13,332 bases of DNA from JBAXQQ01 sp037131695 (GTDB taxonomy: Bacteria; Armatimonadota; Hebobacteria; CAIYQO01). A program made the translations under genes and the position numbers. Below the pieces are notes generated by a model. It worked only from the letters and a program-made list of their open reading frames with translations. It was not told the origin of the DNA and did no database searches. Positions 5,678 to 13,205 of the stretch are shown here, piece by piece. The DNA lies in NCBI GenBank assembly GCA_964638715.1, contig CAZWZF010000091.1:1-13332 (forward strand), given 5' to 3'. Within the stretch, counting starts at the first letter, position 1, and each line of letters starts with the position of its first letter.

Positions 5678-6886
5678 TTATGGAACAGTTATCGCATATT
5701 TTGCTGCGAAATATTTTTCTACTGACACAATATCAGCATTTGATAATACTGTGGTATAAATTGCCAGTTCTGCCAAGCTCCCTTGCCATGCCCGGTTTGC
5801 TGCTCCGCCATTATCCGGACGGTCATGTGAGAAGTTGGAAGCCGTCACTGCTGCGAGACTTTGCACTGTTACAATTGATTTGTTAGCAAGAATATCGAAA
5901 GCATTTCCTGTTGAGGTAGAGACGCTAACAGTATTGGTTCCATTTACTCGTAGCAAGCCATTAGGAACATCTGCTGTCGGTGAACAGTATCCTATCTGGA
6001 AAAATTCGTGCGGTCTATCCCAACTGGCATGAAAGTATACATTTGGATTATTGTCACCAAGCAGAAAATGTTTTTGCTGGTCGGCGAGGTTGGTATTATT
6101 GAGTACCCATATTATCGTACGGATGCCGGTTATACGCTGTTTGAATACAACATAGTTTTTATCAGAACCGTCGAAAGTCAATACAGGTTTTCCATTAAAT
6201 CCGCTGGCGGTATAAGTAACCACAGAAGTGCCTGGTACTGCGGGTGTTGCATAGTTACCGTTGCCGCTGCTATCCAGCCATTTTACTAACTTATTACCAG
6301 TTGCGACTTGATTTGTATCAGTTGCGTCAATACTGGTTGAGCTTAGCCACATGGCAAGACCGGTACGGACAGGAATATCTGTGCCGAATTGCATATTTGA
6401 TTTACTGGATTGTACCGCATGTCCATCCAGAAAGCTGCCAATGGCATAGCCACTGTGCCGGGTGTTTATTTGTGTATTATCATAGCCAATGTTTGGCAAC
6501 AATCCAGTTGCTGAATCACCGTCTGCGTTCATGATAGTAGCACTCGGATTAGGAAAATCTCCCAGTGCTTTTCCATCAAGGCCAATGTTATAGATGTAAC
6601 CGTTGGTTACGGTGCGACCGGCGGTTGGACATATTAATACGCCTTTATCAAGACTGGTTGCTATCCAAACGGTATCAGCACCGGGCAAAGTTTCATCATG
6701 GTCTTGAGCGTACATCAGCATGACGGTGGCAATTTGTTTTTGATTATTAAGGCATGTCGTCTGACGTGCTTTTTCACGTGCCCGGGCAAAAACAGGGAAT
6801 AAAATAGCGGCTAAAATGGCAATAATGGCAATCACTACTAATAACTCAATCAGGGTAAATCCACGGCGAGAAATTTGGTGATTCAT
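5678..6886 (-). CDS. Prepilin-type protein with H-X9-DG motif and LamG-like C-terminal domain
   Basis: A 402-residue exported protein. It starts with a class III (prepilin peptidase) signal, RRGFTLIELLVVIAI, cleaved after G9 and methylated at F10, followed by a hydrophobic helix. FPVFARAREKARQ and NNQKQIATVMLMYAQDHDE follow, and an H-X9-DG motif: H144, then D154-G155 in RHSGYAIGSFLDGHA. These are hallmarks of the abundant pseudopilin-like proteins of Planctomycetota, Lentisphaerota and Armatimonadota. Residues about 172-398 form a LamG/concanavalin-like beta-sandwich, with GLAMWLSSTSID, KLVKWLDSSGNGNYA, GKPVLTFDGSDKNY and the closing AELAIYTTVLSNADIVSVEK. This part may bind glycans at the cell surface (inference). 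The ribosome site AAGGAG is at 6893-6898. It sits between two sugar-oxidoreductase genes on the same strand. Confidence 0.9.
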   Translation of the reverse strand: MNHQISRRGFTLIELLVVIAIIAILAAILFPVFARAREKARQTTCLNNQKQIATVMLMYAQDHDETLPGADTVWIATSLDKGVLICPTAGRTVTNGYIYNIGLDGKALGDFPNPSATIMNADGDSATGLLPNIGYDNTQINTRHSGYAIGSFLDGHAVQSSKSNMQFGTDIPVRTGLAMWLSSTSIDATDTNQVATGNKLVKWLDSSGNGNYATPAVPGTSVVTYTASGFNGKPVLTFDGSDKNYVVFKQRITGIRTIIWVLNNTNLADQQKHFLLGDNNPNVYFHASWDRPHEFFQIGYCSPTADVPNGLLRVNGTNTVSVSTSTGNAFDILANKSIVTVQSLAAVTASNFSHDRPDNGGAANRAWQGSLAELAIYTTVLSNADIVSVEKYFAAKYAITVP

Positions 6887-6918
6887 GGTTGTCTCCTTTT
6901 TAGGATGTTTTAATAAAT

Positions 6919-6950
6919 GCTGCTACCCTTATTCAGGGTAACAGCTTTTT
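6919..6950. terminator. Hairpin terminator between dehydrogenase and prepilin genes
   Basis: GCTGCTACCCT (6919-6929) and AGGGTAACAGC (6935-6945) form an 11-base stem with one mismatch and a 5-base loop; five T follow on the plus strand (6946-6950). On the minus strand, downstream of the dehydrogenase stop at 6962, the stem is followed by the weaker tract ATTTATT. It probably reduces read-through from the dehydrogenase gene into the prepilin gene. Confidence 0.6.
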
Positions 6951-6961
6951 AATTAAATAAA

Positions 6962-7972
6962 CTACGGCATTACAATAACTTTTACGGCATTAGCGGTATC
7001 ACGCGCTACTCTCATCGCTTCAACTATTTCTGTTAATGGGAAGCGGTGAGAGATTATGGCTTCGCCGTCTACTATTCCTTCGCGCAGGTATTGGGCAGCC
7101 AGCGGAGTGTATAACGCAGGAGACGCAAATGAAGCGCGAAGCTGCAGTTTTTTGAAATGGAAATCGTTGACATTAAACCGGCAAAACGCGTCTTCGTTAT
7201 GGGCAATGCCGATGAAAGAAATTATTGCCCCTTTAGCGGCAACTTTAAATGCTTCTTCCAGCGTCGCCGGCGGGGTGGTGACAAGAATACGGTCAATCTT
7301 GCAGCCGAAGTCATATTCTGAAAGCGGTTTCTTGGAAGGATCAACAATTTCATCTACGCCAAATTTACGGGCAACTTCATTGCGGGCAACCTTGGTATCG
7401 TATGAGCTTAAGAATACTTTTCGAGCACCCATTTTCTTTACTATTGCCAGTGCCATCAACCCGATTGGGCCGGGGCCAAGAATTAATACATTTGAATCGA
7501 GGTGTATATCTGCAAGGCGCACCATGTCAATAGCAACTCCCAGCGGTTCGCTGAGGCAGCCAACTTCCGGTGATAACTCTTCACAAATTACAGCGCTAAT
7601 GGCGGGAACCAGCATTTCTTCGGCGAATCCGAATTGACCGGTACTGAAAAATCCCTGCATATTCTGGCATAATTCCTGTTTTTCATTTTTGCAATTATCG
7701 CATTTTCCGCAGGAAGATGACGAATCTAAGACGACTTTCTGACCAATTGAAAATCCGGTCACAGATGAACCTATTTCTAAAATAGTTCCGGCAATTTCAT
7801 GACCGAATCCGGAATCATTATCTTCTGCACCAGGCCAAACCTGCAAGTCAGTGCCGCAGATACCGCAGGCGGTAACTTTTATGCGTATTTCGTCCGCTCT
7901 TAATTCGCGCAAAGTTATATCTTTAAGAGTTACTTCTTTGCCTTTTTTAAATGCGGCTTTGATTGTTGCCAT
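6962..7972 (-). CDS. Zinc-dependent medium-chain dehydrogenase (sorbitol/threonine dehydrogenase type)
   Basis: A 336-residue NAD(P)-dependent polyol or sugar dehydrogenase of the MDR superfamily, cytoplasmic. Catalytic zinc ligands are C39 in ACGICGTD and H58-E59 in GFGHEIAG, with E142 in LSEPLGVA as the further ligand seen in sorbitol dehydrogenases. The structural zinc lobe is complete: C88, C91, C94 and C102. The Rossmann nucleotide motif is LILGPGPIGLMAL (residues 163-175). GGAG (7981-7984) precedes the ATG by eight bases. The gene is divergent from an AraC-family regulator, with a near-perfect TATAAT (8004-8009) and candidate operator repeats in the spacer, so activation by that regulator is likely. 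With the Gfo/Idh enzyme downstream it could oxidise sugars released by the glycosidases, for example L-fucose; the exact substrate is unknown. Confidence 0.9.
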   Translation of the reverse strand: MATIKAAFKKGKEVTLKDITLRELRADEIRIKVTACGICGTDLQVWPGAEDNDSGFGHEIAGTILEIGSSVTGFSIGQKVVLDSSSSCGKCDNCKNEKQELCQNMQGFFSTGQFGFAEEMLVPAISAVICEELSPEVGCLSEPLGVAIDMVRLADIHLDSNVLILGPGPIGLMALAIVKKMGARKVFLSSYDTKVARNEVARKFGVDEIVDPSKKPLSEYDFGCKIDRILVTTPPATLEEAFKVAAKGAIISFIGIAHNEDAFCRFNVNDFHFKKLQLRASFASPALYTPLAAQYLREGIVDGEAIISHRFPLTEIVEAMRVARDTANAVKVIVMP

Positions 7973-8003
7973 AATTATTGCTCCTGATTAAATATTTTGA
8001 TTA

Positions 8004-8064
8004 ATTATATTACAAAATTATCATATATTTGTACAAAATTATGACGTGTTATGTGGATAATTAT
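8004..8064. promoter_or_regulatory. Divergent promoter region with three phased AATTAT sites
   Basis: TACAAAATTAT occurs at 8011-8021 and again at 8032-8042 (period 21), and a third AATTATGATA is at 8059-8068. The AATTAT cores start at 8016, 8037 and 8059, so they lie on one DNA face. A TATAAT -10 box for the dehydrogenase gene is on the minus strand at 8004-8009, without a good -35, and the repeats cover its -35 region. AraC-family proteins usually bind paired direct repeats about two helical turns apart, so this is a candidate operator for the adjacent regulator. Confidence 0.5.
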
Positions 8065-8093
8065 GATATTATTCGAAAAAAATTAAGGCAGTT

Positions 8094-8915
8094 ATGACAA
8101 ATATATATAAACCTAATATATTGCCTGCCGGATTATGGCAGGAAGATGGGGTAGACAAGCGTTCGCGCGAGTTGACTCCATTATATGTTGAACATTTCAC
8201 AGGTCCCCTTAATAGTCGGACAATGACCAGTCACGATAGTTGGGAATTGATTATTGTACGCAGTGGTCATGGGGAAATGCGGACTGCTGAACCATTCGCG
8301 CTGGAACCTGGTACTGCGGCTCTTATACCTCCTGGTGTAGGTCATGTTGAATATGCGCGGCATTACCTGGATATTTTTTGGATCGGCTTGCATGGCAGCA
8401 GGGTGGAAGGAATGCGGAATGATAAACGCAGAATAGTTCAATCCGATGCGGTAGTAAACGGCATTGCGCCATTATGGGAATTGGCGCAAAAATCTTATGG
8501 TCGTATCGGACCGGAAATTGATGCCTTAACATCGGTATTATTTGCCCGTTTTCGCCAGGCATTGGGTGGGGTGACAGATGAGGCTATTCATCAGCGGATT
8601 GATAATGCTATCAGTTATTTGCATACCAACTTTCGTGAAGAAATTTCCATGCCAAAGTTGGCGGAGATGTGTGGATATAGCGACGGGTATTTTTACCGGG
8701 CATTTAAACAACTAACCGGCAAAACTCCGGTGCAATATCTGACTGCATTGCGTATACAGGAAGCGCAACGATGGTTGCAGCATAATGATTTGCCGATTCA
8801 ACGCATAACTGAACTGGTGGGTTTCACTGATTATCGTTATTTCAGCCGGGTATTCAAATCAATCACAGGTTATTCACCACAAGCAATGCGGCGAATGAAA
8901 GTGATAGATAAATAA
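8094..8915 (+). CDS. AraC-family transcriptional regulator
   Basis: A 273-residue regulator, typical length. The N-terminal part (about 25-110) is a cupin-like sugar-sensing domain, with SHDSWELIIVRSGHGEM, FALEPGTAALIPPGVGHVEY and LDIFWIGLHG. The C-terminal part (about 166-268) is the double helix-turn-helix: the first HTH in MPKLAEMCGYSDGYFYRAFK (186-205), then GKTPVQYLTALRIQEAQRWL, and the second HTH in ITELVGFTDYRYFSRVFKS (238-256) with the family ending GYSPQAMRR. AAGG (8085-8088) precedes the ATG by five bases. It stands alone on the plus strand, divergent from the zinc dehydrogenase gene and convergent with the fucosidase operon. I infer that it senses a sugar from the island and activates the dehydrogenase and perhaps the sulfatase operon, where a similar site occurs. 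Confidence 0.95.
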   Translation: MTNIYKPNILPAGLWQEDGVDKRSRELTPLYVEHFTGPLNSRTMTSHDSWELIIVRSGHGEMRTAEPFALEPGTAALIPPGVGHVEYARHYLDIFWIGLHGSRVEGMRNDKRRIVQSDAVVNGIAPLWELAQKSYGRIGPEIDALTSVLFARFRQALGGVTDEAIHQRIDNAISYLHTNFREEISMPKLAEMCGYSDGYFYRAFKQLTGKTPVQYLTALRIQEAQRWLQHNDLPIQRITELVGFTDYRYFSRVFKSITGYSPQAMRRMKVIDK

Positions 8916-8948
8916 AAAGCCGTCCTTGAAAATTATTTCAGGAACGGC
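8914..8948 (-). terminator. Intrinsic terminator of the sulfatase-fucosidase operon
   Basis: GCCGTCCTTGAA (8919-8930) and TTCAGGAACGGC (8937-8948) pair along 12 bases with one mismatch and one wobble around a 6-base loop. On the minus strand the stem is followed by TTTTTATTT, a good U-tract, 21 bases after the fucosidase stop. On the plus strand there is no U-run, so for the AraC gene it is at best a weak terminator. Confidence 0.75.
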
Positions 8949-8969
8949 GATATAGTGGAAATAATTTAA

Positions 8970-10328
8970 TTAATGTGGTGTAAAAACAATTGTGCTTGCA
9001 TCTTTTGATGGCAATTTAGACGGTAAAGTGATTCTTGCACAGCTATCGCATAATTCCCATTTTAATGGTTTATCATTTCCCAACATAAATATTTCTGAAT
9101 TAACAGCAGGCAAGATGGCAGATATTGTTACTGATTCTATGGTTTTGTTTTCATCAGTCAATATTATCGCATAAACCTTACCGGCTTTTTGGGTAAAACG
9201 TATATTCTCTTCCTGGTAGGGTGCTATAGCGCGGGTGCCGTAGATAGCCTCGCCATTAACAGCCATCCAGTCGCCGATATCTCGTAATCTTTCCAATGTT
9301 ATATCTGGAAATGCTCCGTCAGCATCCGGGCCGATATTAAGCAGAAAATTACCGCCTTTTGCGACGATTTCCACCAGCATGTGAATTAATTCTCTGCTTG
9401 ATTTATAGGTGTCATTGAACTTTATGCCCCAACTGGTTCCCATGGTAAGGCATGATTCCCAGGGGTGTCCCAGCGGTTCCTCGGGTATTTCCTGTTCCGG
9501 GGTAATGATATTTTCGTATAATCCCCCGACGGTGCGATCTGCTATTATCAATCCTGGCTGATGTTTGCGCGCCATTTCCGTTATTAAGTCCATGCGGATA
9601 TCCTGGTCAGGTGGGCGTACCTGGCCGCCATCAAGCCATAAGGCATCAATATGACCGTAATCTGACATTAACTCTTCTATCTGGTTATATACAAACTTTT
9701 TAAATTTCTCCCATCTTTCCGGTTCAGCATGAGTATCATAATTTGGGTTGCGGTCATGTGCCAGTCGTGTCGGATCCCAGTAATATGGGCTTTTCCAGTC
9801 CGATTTCGAGAAATAGCAGTCAATAGCGAAGCCGTTTTCGCGGAAAGTGTCGAAGACTTCCTTTACGATATTTGCTTTCGGGTTGCTGTGAAATGGTGTT
9901 TCCGGGGCGGTAACCTTGTAATCTGTGGTTTTAGTGTCAAACATGCAATATCCGTCATGATGCTTGGTGGTGAAGGCGATATATTTCATGCCCGCGTATT
10001 TTGCCGCTTCTGCCCATACCTGCGGATTAAATTTTTTAGGGTTAAAACTTGTATTAAGATTCCAGTAGTCGCGGCGAAAACGTTCCAGGTCTTTATCGCG
10101 TTTCACCCAACATTCCAAGTCGTCCGGTCGCGCCCAGATATCTTCTTCTACCAAAGGCCATGATTCGATACATCCCCATTGCGAATACAATCCCCAATGA
10201 ATGAATAACCCGAACTTCATATCTTGGTACCATTCCAACCGTTCCCACAGCCACGGTTCATATTGATCGGTACATAGCGTGTCAGTTGCTGAGTGCGACA
10301 TTATGTCGATGCGTTCTTTTTCTGTCAT
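8970..10328 (-). CDS. Alpha-L-fucosidase, GH29 family
   Basis: A 452-residue glycosidase that removes terminal alpha-L-fucose by the retaining mechanism. GH29 motifs appear in order: MKFGLFIHWGLYSQWG (37-52), the HH pair in YIAFTTKHHDGYCMFDTKTT (116-135), the nucleophile D233 in DALWLDGGQ, the loop TPEQEIPEEPLGHPWE with acid/base candidates E280, E284 and E291, SWGIKFNDTYKS, and GGNFLLNIGPDADG (325-338). A short C-terminal beta domain follows (about 370-452). There is no signal peptide, unlike many secreted GH29 enzymes, so it is probably cytoplasmic. AAGGGG (10334-10339) five bases before the ATG supports M1 over M10. It is the second gene of an operon, 25 bases after the sulfatase stop, suggesting that sulfate groups and fucose are removed from the same glycan. 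Confidence 0.95.
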   Translation of the reverse strand: MTEKERIDIMSHSATDTLCTDQYEPWLWERLEWYQDMKFGLFIHWGLYSQWGCIESWPLVEEDIWARPDDLECWVKRDKDLERFRRDYWNLNTSFNPKKFNPQVWAEAAKYAGMKYIAFTTKHHDGYCMFDTKTTDYKVTAPETPFHSNPKANIVKEVFDTFRENGFAIDCYFSKSDWKSPYYWDPTRLAHDRNPNYDTHAEPERWEKFKKFVYNQIEELMSDYGHIDALWLDGGQVRPPDQDIRMDLITEMARKHQPGLIIADRTVGGLYENIITPEQEIPEEPLGHPWESCLTMGTSWGIKFNDTYKSSRELIHMLVEIVAKGGNFLLNIGPDADGAFPDITLERLRDIGDWMAVNGEAIYGTRAIAPYQEENIRFTQKAGKVYAIILTDENKTIESVTISAILPAVNSEIFMLGNDKPLKWELCDSCARITLPSKLPSKDASTIVFTPH

Positions 10329-10353
10329 GTTAACCCCTTATTTTAGATGTATT

Positions 10354-11799
10354 TTACTCATGCGCGTTATTCGGCACCTTTGGCACCATCGCGTATAGTG
10401 CTTCCCATTCTGGATTTGGCAATGGTATTTTTGCTTCTACATCATTCTGCCAATCCAGTAATAGCTGTTTTAATTCGGCAGCCAGTTCAGGATATTCATC
10501 AATACGATTTATTGACTCGCTGATGTCTGCTGATATATTAAATAGTTCATCGCTGCCGGAGTCATAGCGGTGGATAAGTTTCCAGTCGTCTCGCAATACC
10601 CAGGCGGCAGGTTGTCCGCCTTGATTACCATAATGCGGGAAGTGCCAGAATAGCGGACGCTCCGGCATTTCACCATCACCGCTGATAATTGGCATCAAGC
10701 TAACGCCGTCGCGGTGCAGTTCCGGTTTTAAAGGCAAACCGGCAGCTTCCAGAAATGTCGGGTAGAAATCGCAGCTTTGTACCGGTTCCGCGCTTTGAAT
10801 ATGCTGCTTAATCATCGCCGGCCAGCGGATAATTTGGCAAACCCGCACTCCACCTTCGCGATCCCAGCCCTTGCCATTGGATAGTGGCGCGTTGCAGGTT
10901 GGGCTGCCTTCAGCAGTCGCCAGGCCGCCATTGTCGCTGACGAATACTAACAGGGTATCTTCAGCCAGTCCTTCTTCCTGCAATGTATCAAGCAATTGTC
11001 CGATGTTGGTATCAAGATTTTCTATCATTGCGGCATATTCCGGGTCTGACTGGATCACTCGCTGTTGAATTCGCGGCATTGGATTGCCTTTATCCCATGG
11101 ATATGGCAATACCGGCATTTCACCACAATCGACAAATGGATTTATTTCATCAATCGCCAGTGCTTTTGCTTTCTTCTGGTATTTATCTACTAATTCTTTC
11201 GGTGCCTGGATGGGTGTATGCACAGCGTAATGGCAGAAATTAAGGAAAAATGGCTCATCATCTTTGCGGTTTTTAATCAGTTCTATTGCTTTGTCAGTGA
11301 GATAATCGGTTAGATATGTGCCCGGTTCAACATCCGGCAAAGCGGGATTGTTCCATGGGCTAAAATATCCGCCAACAGGCATACCCAGGTAGCATCCACC
11401 AATATTTACATCAAAACCATGTTTTTCCGGGTAGAATTCTTCATCACCCAAATGCCATTTTCCGATATGCCACGTATGGTATCCGCCTTTCTTTAACTCA
11501 GTAGCAATACTGGTTTCTGTAAGTGGCAGATAATGCAGGAATGGTGCTTCTATCATACGTCCCTGGCGTGTTCCGGCGATGAAGTTGGTCAGACCGACGC
11601 GTGCCGGATATTTCCCGGTCATGATGCTGGCGCGTGTGGGACTGCATACCGGGCACGACGCGTAGGCATTGGTGAATTTTATGCCTTCTTGTGCCAGTTC
11701 ATCCAGTCGCGGCGTTTCGTAAAAAGACGACCCGTAACACCCAAGGTCGCGCCATCCCAAGTCATCTATCAAAATTATCACAATATTCGGTCGTTTCAT
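10354..11799 (-). CDS. Sulfatase (formylglycine-dependent arylsulfatase family)
   Basis: A 481-residue type I sulfatase that hydrolyses sulfate esters, here most likely on sulfated sugars. It opens PNIVIILIDDLGWRDLGCYG, with calcium ligands D12 and D13. The sulfatase signature CSPTRASIMTGKYPAR follows, with C52 to be converted to formylglycine, P54 and R56. Further active-site residues are K114 and H116 in HIGKWHLGD, H194 in AVHTPIQ, D289-N290 in FVSDNGG and K310 in SNGKGWDREGG. A C-terminal domain with LFNISADISESINR ends the protein. No signal peptide is present, unlike many polysaccharide sulfatases, so a cytoplasmic place is inferred. The ribosome site AGGAG is at 11806-11810. It is first in a two-gene operon with the GH29 fucosidase. 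It needs a formylglycine-generating or anSME enzyme, not found here. It resembles subfamily S1_16, with moderate certainty. Confidence 0.95.
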   Translation of the reverse strand: MKRPNIVIILIDDLGWRDLGCYGSSFYETPRLDELAQEGIKFTNAYASCPVCSPTRASIMTGKYPARVGLTNFIAGTRQGRMIEAPFLHYLPLTETSIATELKKGGYHTWHIGKWHLGDEEFYPEKHGFDVNIGGCYLGMPVGGYFSPWNNPALPDVEPGTYLTDYLTDKAIELIKNRKDDEPFFLNFCHYAVHTPIQAPKELVDKYQKKAKALAIDEINPFVDCGEMPVLPYPWDKGNPMPRIQQRVIQSDPEYAAMIENLDTNIGQLLDTLQEEGLAEDTLLVFVSDNGGLATAEGSPTCNAPLSNGKGWDREGGVRVCQIIRWPAMIKQHIQSAEPVQSCDFYPTFLEAAGLPLKPELHRDGVSLMPIISGDGEMPERPLFWHFPHYGNQGGQPAAWVLRDDWKLIHRYDSGSDELFNISADISESINRIDEYPELAAELKQLLLDWQNDVEAKIPLPNPEWEALYAMVPKVPNNAHE

Positions 11800-11821
11800 G
11801 GTTATCTCCTCGGTGGTTAGT

Positions 11822-11895
11822 ATTGTACAGCAGGTGGGGGATAGGGGACAAGTGAAAAGAAGATAAGAAATTACTGGCGTAATTATCCTATATTT
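11822..11895 (-). promoter_or_regulatory. Candidate sulfatase promoter and operator-like site
   Basis: On the minus strand TTGTCC (11846-11851) and TACAAT (11822-11827), 18 bases apart, form a possible -35/-10 pair before the sulfatase start. Upstream, on the plus strand, AATTATCCTATATTTT begins at 11881 and matches AATTATCATATATTTG at 8016 in 14 of 16 positions, hinting at the same regulator. Both are A/T-rich, so chance similarity is possible. Confidence 0.35.
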
Positions 11896-11951
11896 TCAGG
11901 ATGTATTGTATTTATATTTGAAGAAATTAATTTAAAATTGGCAGGGAATGA

Positions 11952-11978
11952 ATAACTCTTTCAGAAATATAGAGTTAT
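11952..11978 (+). repeat. Inverted repeat before the UroD-like gene
   Basis: ATAACTCT (11952-11959) and AGAGTTAT (11971-11978) are perfectly complementary around an 11-base loop, 10 bases before the GGAG ribosome site of the gene starting at 12000. It could be an operator or a leader hairpin. The rest of the 200-base divergent spacer holds the sulfatase promoter candidates. Confidence 0.5.
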
Positions 11979-11999
11979 CTAATTGAATGGAGAAGCGTT

Positions 12000-13205
12000 A
12001 TGTCTTCAAATCGTCCTGCGATAATAATTCCGGCTGAACATCAAAAGATAATTGATGAAGTTATGGCTGATGTCCGCAAGAATGACGGGTTAGCCACTGT
12101 AGATATTGAGAAATTTTGGGCTGATCAGGAAATAGCAATTAAAGATCCATTCGGTGATATTCCTCAAGTTCCATTGGGATTAGCGGGAATGAGCGGCGAG
12201 TGTATATATGACGAGTTGGGAATTCCGGAAGATTATTGGAAATATGAGCAGGATGAAGAATGGCGTTTGCAAATGCATTGTGTTTACAATGATAAGTCAG
12301 AAAAAATTGTCGGCAGAAGATTATTAAACGAGAAAGCGCATGATAAAACAAAAGATTATCCGGCGACTAAGCAGTTGTACCACGTATTTGAATCAGAAAA
12401 TGTTTGGCACGTTGGTTCATGGTGGCTGCAGCAATCCGCACATGGCGAGGATGAACTGACAGCATTGTTAGATCGTGTAGAGGCAAGACTTGAGAATCTC
12501 CGCAGTTTTATATTGCCGGAAGGGTGGGATGAAGCAAAAGCGCGATTAATGCAGCAAGGTATAAAACCCGGTTTGGTACGTGGGATACGCGGGCCAGTAA
12601 CCTTTGCAACTTCAATATTTGGCGCAGAATATTTAATTTATTTGATATATGATAATCCCGATTTGGCATCTCGATTCAGCAGTCTGATTTTAAAAGGTTT
12701 ATTGAAAATGGCAGAAATTATGGATGAAGAAGCCGGTTATACTCCGGAAACAGCACCGCGCGGTTTTGGATTTGCTGATGATAATTGCGCATTGTTGACC
12801 GCTGATATGTATGAGCTATTCGGTTATCCGGTTCTGAAAGGCATGTTTGATAAATATTCACCGGCACCGGAAGACTGGCGGTATCAGCATTCAGACAGTG
12901 CCATGGCGCAATTGCTGCCGGTTATTGGCAGACTTGACATGAAAGGTGTGAATTTTGGCCCAACTGTAACGGTAGATGAAATTCGTCATTATATGCCAAA
13001 TGCAGCCATTCATGGTCAACTGGCACCATTTACCTTCAGCATGAACGAAGAAGAACGCATGATAGCAGAATTCCTGCGTGATTACGATTTGGCTAAAGAG
13101 AAGAAAGGACTGGTATTCACCACTGCCGGTTCAATAAATAACGGTTCATTATTAACCGGCATGCGAATATTGATGTCAGTAATTCAGAAATATGGACGAT
13201 TTTGA
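12000..13205 (+). CDS. Uroporphyrinogen decarboxylase (UroD)-fold protein
   Basis: A 401-residue protein of the UroD/methyltransferase (MtaA, CmuA-like) superfamily. The C-terminal barrel shows the family pattern: IKPGLVRGIRGPVTFA (188-203), FADDNCALLTADMYELFGYP (258-277), RYQHSDSAMAQLLPVIGRL (294-312), VNFGPTVTVDEIRHYMP and AIHGQLAPFTF. Where corrinoid methyltransferases have a zinc-binding H-x-C, this protein has H297-S298-D299, so a zinc thiolate site is not evident. It is unlikely to be the haem-pathway enzyme: it is longer, and its N-terminal 130 residues (MSGECIYDELGIPEDYWKY) are atypical. GGAG (11989-11992) precedes the ATG by seven bases. Divergent from the sulfatase operon, it may be co-regulated with it. 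Such UroD-like proteins are common in sugar-degrading Lentisphaerota and Planctomycetota loci with unknown function. Confidence 0.8.
   Translation: MSSNRPAIIIPAEHQKIIDEVMADVRKNDGLATVDIEKFWADQEIAIKDPFGDIPQVPLGLAGMSGECIYDELGIPEDYWKYEQDEEWRLQMHCVYNDKSEKIVGRRLLNEKAHDKTKDYPATKQLYHVFESENVWHVGSWWLQQSAHGEDELTALLDRVEARLENLRSFILPEGWDEAKARLMQQGIKPGLVRGIRGPVTFATSIFGAEYLIYLIYDNPDLASRFSSLILKGLLKMAEIMDEEAGYTPETAPRGFGFADDNCALLTADMYELFGYPVLKGMFDKYSPAPEDWRYQHSDSAMAQLLPVIGRLDMKGVNFGPTVTVDEIRHYMPNAAIHGQLAPFTFSMNEEERMIAEFLRDYDLAKEKKGLVFTTAGSINNGSLLTGMRILMSVIQKYGRF

Noticed and set aside
6919..6950. Reading the hairpin plus T-run as the terminator of a plus-strand gene
   Set aside because: No plus-strand gene precedes it; the hairpin lies downstream of the minus-strand dehydrogenase stop, so that strand is the likely one despite the weaker U-tract.
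7056..7637. A 193-codon plus-strand open frame opposite the zinc dehydrogenase
   Set aside because: The minus-strand frame contains all zinc and nucleotide-binding motifs; the plus frame has no recognisable domain.
9729..10163. A 144-codon plus-strand open frame opposite the fucosidase
   Set aside because: It is antisense to conserved GH29 motifs and has no independent evidence.
11906..11938. A -35/-10 pair for the UroD-like gene (TTGTAT and TAAAAT)
   Set aside because: The spacing between the hexamers is 21 bases, too long for a normal promoter, and the region is so A/T-rich that such matches are expected by chance.
12000..13205. Assignment as the haem-pathway uroporphyrinogen decarboxylase HemE
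   Set aside because: The length and N-terminus differ, the typical N-terminal HemE substrate-binding motif is not seen, and the gene lies in a glycan-use region without haem genes.
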